Shown piece after piece: positions 58,628 through 64,000 of a stretch of 64,000 bases of DNA. Both the position numbers and the translations under genes were made by a program. This stretch comes from Rufibacter sp. DG15C (lineage in GTDB: Bacteria > Bacteroidota > Bacteroidia > Cytophagales > Hymenobacteraceae), in NCBI RefSeq assembly GCF_001577755.1, contig NZ_CP010776.1, forward strand, positions 2,232,001 through 2,296,000. Direction: 5' to 3'. Positions within the stretch are counted from its first letter, which is position 1. Each line of letters starts with the position of its first letter. The notes under the pieces were generated by a model. The model had not been told where the DNA came from, did no database searches, and saw only the letters and a list, made by a program, of their open reading frames with translations.

Positions 58628-60028
58628 CTAATATTTTATCGTTACGCTATTAGAAAAACTGCCAGAGCTGTCTTTGCCATCATACCTTATCTGAACTGTG
58701 TATTGATTGTTTTTTGCAATTTCTACAGAGTGTACTACAAAGGAATTCAAGCCTTTCTTTGATTTTGATTTAGCTCTTCCAATAACCTGCTCGGAGTTGG
58801 GGTCTAGTATTTCTATTTCAACTTCCGCTTCATCCACAAAGTATATCAATACTTCAACTTCGTTCTTCTTCTTGTTGGCTATATCCCTAATGTTGTTTCT
58901 GTCTGTGATGTAGGTTCTCTCCCTTCTTTTTCCTTTTTCAATCCCTTTGATTTTTGAATAAGTAACTATTCCCTGCACATTGCCGAATTCAATAAATGGC
59001 ATGGGGAAAAAGGGTAAAAGGTAATACCTGTATGGGTCATTTCTGGATTGAACTATTTTGGGGTAAGTGTTTCCGTTAACAGTGTCAAACGTCACTCCTT
59101 GTAAAAATAAATCCTTTCCTTTTTCAGTGTCTATTAACTTCAATTCGGTTTTGTAATCTTGAAAAGAAACGAATTGATGGCCTACATTATATCCGCTGTC
59201 TGTAACACTCACAAAGAATTCCTGCGGATGGTCATATGAACCGCTTAGATAATTGTATCCATCAACCTCAATCCTCAAGTTTTTAGTATCGTTGATAATA
59301 GTGTCGCCTGTATACTTGAGATTTTTAAATTGTTTGTCCTCGTATTCGGCAAGATTGGTTGTGTCGCTATACCATTTCCTTCGGTAGAACAGTTGGATTT
59401 CATCGCCTACCTGTATGTCAAATTTTGCGGAAGCTGAAAAGTTGTTTTGCAGACCTTTTGTTATGTCATTGTAGTTGTCACCCATTAACTGTTTGGTGTA
59501 AAACAGACCATTGCTTGAAACGACAAGTGATTTCAGGTCGGGAATGATTACAAGATAAACATCAGGTTTGCCTTTGGGATAATATTTCCTTGGTGTTTTC
59601 TCTGACGGAATTAAACTTTCCTTCGGGAAGCTGTTCCGTGTGTCAATTAACTCAATAGATATTTTTGACTGCTTGCCGAAAATCTCGCCTGTTTGTTCTT
59701 TATCGGTTAGATAATTTATGTTGTGAATGATTTTTCTATTGCTGTCGAGCAAGCGATAAAAGCCATTCGCATAAGCTTCATAGAATGTGTTAATTTCTTG
59801 CTTGTCAGAGTAGTCTGTAAAATCTGCTGTTTGAAATTTTCGGTATTTGACCTTGTCTATGACTGTGTCGGCCAAGTCTTTCCTAGTTTGAAGGCCGATA
59901 AATTCGTTTTTATTTTCAAAATAAGTTGCCCTGACGAAAAGTTTAGATTCCGCAAGTTCACTTCTCGACGACTGACCATAAGCAAAACAGTTCACTAAAA
60001 GTAATAAAGCTATAAGTGCCTGTTTCAT
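58628..60028 (-). CDS. AT-rich secreted protein of unknown function
   Basis: A 466-residue protein with a clear signal peptide (MKQALIALLLLVNCFAYGQ). I do not recognise the family. The body is rich in beta-type segments, Lys, Asp and Tyr; the last ~100 residues (VEIEILDPNSEQVIGRAKSK, then YTVQIRYDGKDSSGSF) look like an Ig- or FN3-like domain. Base composition differs from the neighbours: I counted 16 G+C in 60 bases at 59101-59160, against 36 in 60 at 60661-60720 in the next gene, and codons are A/T-ending. This suggests acquisition by transfer. No mobility genes flank it. Confidence 0.8.
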   Translation of the reverse strand: MKQALIALLLLVNCFAYGQSSRSELAESKLFVRATYFENKNEFIGLQTRKDLADTVIDKVKYRKFQTADFTDYSDKQEINTFYEAYANGFYRLLDSNRKIIHNINYLTDKEQTGEIFGKQSKISIELIDTRNSFPKESLIPSEKTPRKYYPKGKPDVYLVIIPDLKSLVVSSNGLFYTKQLMGDNYNDITKGLQNNFSASAKFDIQVGDEIQLFYRRKWYSDTTNLAEYEDKQFKNLKYTGDTIINDTKNLRIEVDGYNYLSGSYDHPQEFFVSVTDSGYNVGHQFVSFQDYKTELKLIDTEKGKDLFLQGVTFDTVNGNTYPKIVQSRNDPYRYYLLPFFPMPFIEFGNVQGIVTYSKIKGIEKGKRRERTYITDRNNIRDIANKKKNEVEVLIYFVDEAEVEIEILDPNSEQVIGRAKSKSKKGLNSFVVHSVEIAKNNQYTVQIRYDGKDSSGSFSNSVTIKY

Positions 60029-60087
60029 TTGTTTTGTGGTGTATAAAGCTAGAAACTTATGTGAAGATATAAAAATACTATTAAAGC

Positions 60088-60125
60088 CAGTTTCAGCCTC
60101 TTTTCCAGAAAAAAGCCCAAAAACG
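60088..60125. repeat. 38-bp palindromic repeat, copy 16
   Basis: CAGTTTCAGCCTCTTTTC and GAAAAAAGCCCAAAAACG flank CA. Ends 2 bases before the Ldh-family stop codon (minus strand). Confidence 0.82.
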
Positions 60126-60127
60126 CA

Positions 60128-61186
60128 TTACAACGTCACGCCAAACTTCTCACCCAAGCCTTCCAAATCCTTAACTACCGGTGGTAACAGCGGAATGCCT
60201 TCTTTCTCGCGCTGTTCCTGGCAGAGGCGTTCTGGGTCGCCGGGGATGAGGACGTGGTGGCCGTCTTTGGCTTTGGAGTTCCGGAAGGTGGTAATCCAGT
60301 TGTCCATGTGGTTTTTGAAGTCCTCTGCCGGTCTAAACGCGTCTACCCGCATGGCCCCGAAGAAGTGGCCTATGCCTTCGCCCACGGGGTTGGCCGGTGG
60401 GGCCAGGAAGCTCACAAATGGCGGTACCCACGGACCGTAGTTAGCCCCTGACAATACCGCTGAGAAGATGTCCACTACGGCACCCAGCGCGTAACCTTTG
60501 TGACTGCCGGTGTCGCCGCCTAGTGGCAAAAGCGCGCCGCCGTCTTTGAGCTCATTGGGGTTGGTAGAAGAAGAACCATCGGCGGCCTGAATCCAGCCGT
60601 GCGGGGCTTCCAGGTTTTTGCGTTGCAAGATTTCCAGCTTACCGTTGGCGGCGGTGGTGGTGGCTAAATCGGCTACAAAGGGTGGTTGGGTATTGGCCGG
60701 GACCGCCACGGCAATGGGGTTGGTGCCCAGGAGTCTTTCCAGGGAATAGGTGGGGGCTACCAAAGGGCTGGCGTTGGTCATAGACAGGCCAATCATGTCA
60801 TGTGCCAGGGCCTTCATGGCGTGGTACCCGGCTATGCCGAAGTGATTGGAGTTCTTCACGCTCACCCAGCCGCTTCCCACGTTTTTGGCTTTCTCTAGGG
60901 CAATCTGCATGGCTTTGGGCGCCACTACCAGACCCAGACCGCCGTCGCCGTCTACCGTGGCCGTGCTGGGCGTCTCATGCACCACGCGCACGTTGGGTTT
61001 GGGGTTGATGCGGCCGGCCTCCCAGAGGCGCACATAGCCCACTAGACGGGCTACGCCATGGGAGTCAATGCCGCGCAAATCAGCAGAAAGTAAGGTTTCG
61101 GTGGCTAGGAATGCATCTTCTTGGGGGCATCCGATGCTTAAGAATATCTTCTGGGTGAAATCAAAAAGGCGTTGGTAGGAATACAT
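60128..61186 (-). CDS. Ldh family oxidoreductase (malate/L-lactate dehydrogenase type)
   Basis: A 352-residue NAD(P)-dependent dehydrogenase of the family that includes malate, L-sulfolactate, ureidoglycolate and 2,3-diketo-L-gulonate enzymes. LLSADLRGIDSHGVARLVGY (N-terminal), VSVKNSNHFGIAGYHAMKA and the catalytic His region are diagnostic. The substrate cannot be assigned. The ATG at 61184-61186 is chosen over an upstream TTG because a -7 box lies at 61210-61217. It is divergent from the DUF4139 gene. Confidence 0.9.
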   Translation of the reverse strand: MYSYQRLFDFTQKIFLSIGCPQEDAFLATETLLSADLRGIDSHGVARLVGYVRLWEAGRINPKPNVRVVHETPSTATVDGDGGLGLVVAPKAMQIALEKAKNVGSGWVSVKNSNHFGIAGYHAMKALAHDMIGLSMTNASPLVAPTYSLERLLGTNPIAVAVPANTQPPFVADLATTTAANGKLEILQRKNLEAPHGWIQAADGSSSTNPNELKDGGALLPLGGDTGSHKGYALGAVVDIFSAVLSGANYGPWVPPFVSFLAPPANPVGEGIGHFFGAMRVDAFRPAEDFKNHMDNWITTFRNSKAKDGHHVLIPGDPERLCQEQREKEGIPLLPPVVKDLEGLGEKFGVTL

Positions 61187-61209
61187 GCGAACTACATAAG
61201 TAAGAGCGC

Positions 61210-61217
61210 CAAAGGTA
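61210..61217 (-). promoter_or_regulatory. -7 element of the Ldh-family gene (minus strand)
   Basis: Reads TACCTTTG on the minus strand, an exact TAnnTTTG match, 23 bases before the ATG. The -33 box is not clear. Confidence 0.6.
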
Positions 61218-61250
61218 ACGGAAACCTGCAAAAAGTTTAACCAGAAATGC

Positions 61251-61258
61251 TAGCTTTG
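61251..61258 (+). promoter_or_regulatory. -7 element of the DUF4139/MuiA-like gene
   Basis: TAGCTTTG matches TAnnTTTG, 41 bases before the ATG at 61300. No clear -33 TTG. Confidence 0.5.
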
Positions 61259-61299
61259 GCTATTCAATTGCCACAACCGCCCAATCTAGCCCGCCCTTT

Positions 61300-62931
61300 A
61301 TGCAAACCCTTCGTGCCCCGCTCTTGCTCTGCCTGCTTTGTTTTTGGCCTGTTTTCCAGATTCTAGCCCAAAAACAGGAATCCTTAGCCACCCAGGTGAA
61401 AGCCGTCACCGTGTTCCTGAACCGCGCCCAGGTCACCAACGTGGGCCGGGGCACCGTTGAGGCCGGCGTCACCGAACTGGTCCTGGACGGACTTCCATCC
61501 CAGCTTGATGAGCGTAGCGTGCAGGTGAATCCTACTGGCGCTGTGACCTTGCTTTCCGTTAGGTATGAGCAGAATTATCTGATAGGCTCGCAGAAATCCC
61601 GTGAGACCGAGCAACTGGAAGACTCCCTTAAAAGCTACACCGGCCAGATTAGATCCTTAACCGACCAGCGCGATGTCCTGCAAAAAGAGGAGGCCATGCT
61701 ACAGGCCAACCAAAGCATAGGCGGTTCCCAGACCGGCATCACCGCCGCCCGCCTCAAAGAAGTAGCCGACTTCTACCGCGCCCGCTTGCTCAGCATCCGG
61801 AAGGAAATCCAAACCGTGGATATACGTTTAGATATTCTCAAAACCAGACAAGTCAGATTTGCTAGCCAACTTAGCATAGCCAGAGGCCAAGGACAAAAGT
61901 CTTCTAGCAAAGTGATTGTGGCCGTAAAAGCCGCCGCCCGCACGCAAGTGAGTTTAGAGGTCACTTATTTAGTGTACAATGCTGGCTGGGAGCCTATCTA
62001 TGACATTAGAGCCACCGGTGCCCAAGGTCCGGTAGCTTTGCAATACAAAGCCAACGTGCGCCAGAATACTGGCGTGAACTGGGACAATGTGCAATTGACT
62101 CTGGCCACCACTAACCCAGCTGAGGGTGCCCAGAAGCCAGAATTGAGTCCTCAACGCTTGGAGTTTAATAATGATTTTTCTCGTGCCCTAAAAGGAAGAG
62201 TGTCTGGAGTTCAAGTTGAAAGGAAACAAGAATTACAAGAAGTAGTAGGTGCAGTTTATGAAGTAGCTGATGCCGCCGCTCCCTCAACTAGCACCGCAGA
62301 TTTTACAAAAGCCGTAGCTACTACCTTAGCCGCCGAGTTCAAGATTGGGATTCCGTTCAGCGTGCCTTCTGACGGGGAGCCGCACACGGTAGACGTACAG
62401 CAGCACAGCCTCACTACCGCCTACGCCCATACCACCGTTCCTAAACTGGACCCAACCGCCTTTTTGGTGGCGCACCTCACCAACTGGGAAAACCTAAAGT
62501 TGCTTCCCGGCGAGGCCAATATTTTCCTGGACGGCACCTTCACGGGCAAGTCGGTGATTGACCCCACCCAGACCAAAGACACGCTCACGCTTTCCTTGGG
62601 CCGCGACCAGAACGTGGTAGTTCAGCGCGAGCGCATGAAGGACTTCCAGAAACGCTCCACGCTGGGCAGTAACATCAAAGAGCAGTTCGGCTATGAGATA
62701 AGCTTGCGCAACACCAAAAGCACGCCGGTCACCATCACCGTAGAGGACCAGATTCCCATCAGCACGCATTCAGACATTGAGGTAAGCGAGGTAAACACCA
62801 ACGGCGGCAAGCTGGACAAGGAAACCGGCAAAGTTACCTGGCTGGTCACGCTCAAGCCCAATGAGACCGTCAAACGAAATCTTCGGTTTGAAGTGAAGTA
62901 CCCTAAGAACAACCGGGTAAGCGGCTTATAG
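61300..62931 (+). CDS. Secreted DUF4139 / MuiA-like protein
   Basis: A 543-residue exported protein. The signal peptide (MQTLRAPLLLCLLCFWPVFQ to about residue 23) is partly encoded by palindromic repeat copy 17. VKAVTVFLNRAQVTNVGRGT (about residues 33-52) opens the DUF4140 domain; a coiled coil follows (residues ~105-170), then DUF4139 with VSLEVTYLVYNAGWEPIYDI (about residues 217-236) and the C-terminal VTWLVTLKPNETVKRNLRFE. The family is named after a mucoidy inhibitor; its biochemical role is not established. An unusual ALKGRVSGVQV (residues 296-306) resembles a TonB-receptor plug motif. A repeat copy follows 8 bases after the stop. Confidence 0.88.
   Translation: MQTLRAPLLLCLLCFWPVFQILAQKQESLATQVKAVTVFLNRAQVTNVGRGTVEAGVTELVLDGLPSQLDERSVQVNPTGAVTLLSVRYEQNYLIGSQKSRETEQLEDSLKSYTGQIRSLTDQRDVLQKEEAMLQANQSIGGSQTGITAARLKEVADFYRARLLSIRKEIQTVDIRLDILKTRQVRFASQLSIARGQGQKSSSKVIVAVKAAARTQVSLEVTYLVYNAGWEPIYDIRATGAQGPVALQYKANVRQNTGVNWDNVQLTLATTNPAEGAQKPELSPQRLEFNNDFSRALKGRVSGVQVERKQELQEVVGAVYEVADAAAPSTSTADFTKAVATTLAAEFKIGIPFSVPSDGEPHTVDVQQHSLTTAYAHTTVPKLDPTAFLVAHLTNWENLKLLPGEANIFLDGTFTGKSVIDPTQTKDTLTLSLGRDQNVVVQRERMKDFQKRSTLGSNIKEQFGYEISLRNTKSTPVTITVEDQIPISTHSDIEVSEVNTNGGKLDKETGKVTWLVTLKPNETVKRNLRFEVKYPKNNRVSGL
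61339..61376. repeat. 38-bp palindromic repeat, copy 17, inside a coding region
   Basis: TGTTTTTGGCCTGTTTTC and GATTCTAGCCCAAAAACA flank CA. It is in frame, encoding residues 14-26 (CFWPVFQILAQKQ) of the DUF4139 protein, that is the end of its signal peptide. Confidence 0.85.
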
Positions 62932-62939
62932 TCCCAATC

Positions 62940-62977
62940 CGTTTTTGGCCTGATTTTCAGAATTCAGGCTAAAAACG
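62940..62977. repeat. 38-bp palindromic repeat, copy 18
   Basis: CGTTTTTGGCCTGATTTTC and GAATTCAGGCTAAAAACG are the arms. Begins 8 bases after the DUF4139 gene stop, where no other terminator is seen. Confidence 0.85.
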
Positions 62978-63129
62978 GACCTTTGCCTTTCAAAAAAAAC
63001 TCCCAAGAATAATCAGTCCATTCAAGCAACCAGACAAGCTTCTTCGGCATCTTCTGGATAGAGGTTCACGCTAACGCATTTTCTGGAACGGAATTTGTCT
63101 TAGCTTGAATATCAGTAAAAGTTAATATT

Positions 63130-64000
63130 ATGAAAGCACACCTACACTTCCTCGTTTTCACTGCCTTGCTCTTGGTGAGCGGTCAGGCAATGGCGCAGTC
63201 TAAGGTTATCTATGACCAAAAGCGCCAGGAATCTTTTGCTATTTCTAGCGTGGACAATCAGGCCTTGGCTAGAATGGCCGAGGAGTTGGAGATGCCTTCC
63301 AACAGACGGACCAGACTATTGTTGCCCATAGAATTTGAACAGCAGGAGCGCATCACCAAAAGCGGCGGGCAGATTACCCTGTCTGTGCAGGTGCGTAATG
63401 TGCGCGTGCGTGACCGGGTGCCGTACCGTGGGTTTGACATGGCGCAGGCCTTTGACCCAAGCGTGATAAGTGCCAAGGTGCAGCTGTTGGGCCGCGAGGA
63501 TAAAGTATTGCAAACCATCACCGTGGCCAGCAAAGATATTAACCGTGACGGTTCTGCCGAGCTGGTACAGGCCACCATTCAAGACACTTCTGCCTTTGAA
63601 GGCTATAAACTGCGCGTGATAGACCGCACCCTGGACTTCTCTGCCCGCAACAGAAACGCGGTAGGTGAGCGCGTGGCCTTGGTGAAGGAGTATTATGAGA
63701 TGGACGGCGGCCTGGCGCAACTGTCCAGAGAACTGCAGGCCATCAACCCCAATGACTTAGACTACCTGGCCCAGCACAAGGACCGCCTTATTGCGTTGCA
63801 AGCCAACCTGGACCGCTTAGAGCGTAAGAACCTGGATCGCGAACTGGACCTGAACCAGCACGACCCCATCCAGCTGAGACGCAAGATGAAGGACCTGGCC
63901 TACCAATTTAAGGAGCGCGCCTTGGCCCTGGACCAGATGTACGCCCGCCTGCCAGAGATTTTCTACAGCCGCGGCCTGGAACTGGCCATGAACGGAAACG
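63130..64000 (+). CDS. Secreted protein of unknown function, 3'-truncated by window edge
   Basis: The open frame from the ATG at 63130 runs off the window (290 codons visible). A signal peptide is clear (MKAHLHFLVFTALLLVSG, cleavage after AMAQ). The next ~160 residues appear beta-rich (QITLSVQVRNVRVRDRVPYR), and residues ~190-290 are strongly helical and charged (RLIALQANLDRLERKNLDRE, DLAYQFKERALALDQM), suggesting a coiled coil. I do not recognise the family. It follows the DUF4139 gene after 198 bases that include repeat copy 18. Confidence 0.8.
   Translation, partial: MKAHLHFLVFTALLLVSGQAMAQSKVIYDQKRQESFAISSVDNQALARMAEELEMPSNRRTRLLLPIEFEQQERITKSGGQITLSVQVRNVRVRDRVPYRGFDMAQAFDPSVISAKVQLLGREDKVLQTITVASKDINRDGSAELVQATIQDTSAFEGYKLRVIDRTLDFSARNRNAVGERVALVKEYYEMDGGLAQLSRELQAINPNDLDYLAQHKDRLIALQANLDRLERKNLDRELDLNQHDPIQLRRKMKDLAYQFKERALALDQMYARLPEIFYSRGLELAMNGN

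Overview
The window comes from a Bacteroidota chromosome, most likely the order Cytophagales and probably Hymenobacteraceae (Rufibacter/Pontibacter-like). Three things point there. Promoters match the Bacteroidota pattern (-33 TTG, about 20 bp, -7 TAnnTTTG). Start codons follow A-rich leaders instead of Shine-Dalgarno sequences. The gene order is the Bacteroidota one: tRNA-Tyr/Gly/Thr-tuf-tRNA-Trp-secE-nusG-rplKAJL-rpoBC-DUF3467-rpsLG-fusA-rpsJ, then the long S10/spc/alpha operon ending in rplQ, carA and eno. The genus is inferred from protein resemblance only.

Layout. 1-11.7 kb: the 3' end of a DUF4397 protein, ahcY, a minus-strand glycosyltransferase cluster, an ECF sigma/anti-sigma pair leading into gmk and nadD, a small SpoIIAA-like protein, then minus-strand frr, pyrH and a biotin-carrier protein, and a lipoprotein M1 aminopeptidase. 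11.7-46 kb: an almost unbroken plus-strand transcription and translation block with four tRNAs, EF-Tu, EF-G, RNA polymerase alpha/beta/beta', about 31 ribosomal proteins, SecE, SecY, NusG, Map and IF-1, followed by carA, eno and an FtsB/DivIC-like protein. 46-61 kb: mostly minus-strand accessory genes: hscA, a TldE/TldD pair (TldD with a Tat signal), a DUF5117-type zinc protease, a CPBP protease (plus strand), an FkbM methyltransferase, an M61 protease, an AT-rich secreted protein of unknown function and an Ldh-family dehydrogenase. 61-64 kb: a DUF4139/MuiA-like secreted protein and the 5' end of an unknown secreted coiled-coil protein.

No CRISPR array, prophage, transposase or obvious defence system was found. 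The most unusual content is non-coding. About 18 copies of a 38-bp palindrome (arms CGTTTTTGGCCTGTTTTC and its complement) sit in intergenic gaps, often touching stop codons or terminators. One copy encodes part of a signal peptide in frame, one contains a start codon, one is extended into a perfect 25-bp-arm palindrome between rpsJ and rplC, and one lies in a long imperfect hairpin between rpoB and rpoC. There are also heptanucleotide repeat arrays at two stop codons and a 144-bp composite element bounded by 29-bp G/C-rich inverted repeats.

Limits: no database search or folding program was run. Protein calls rest on motifs and recalled family signatures; promoter and terminator calls on pattern matching by eye.
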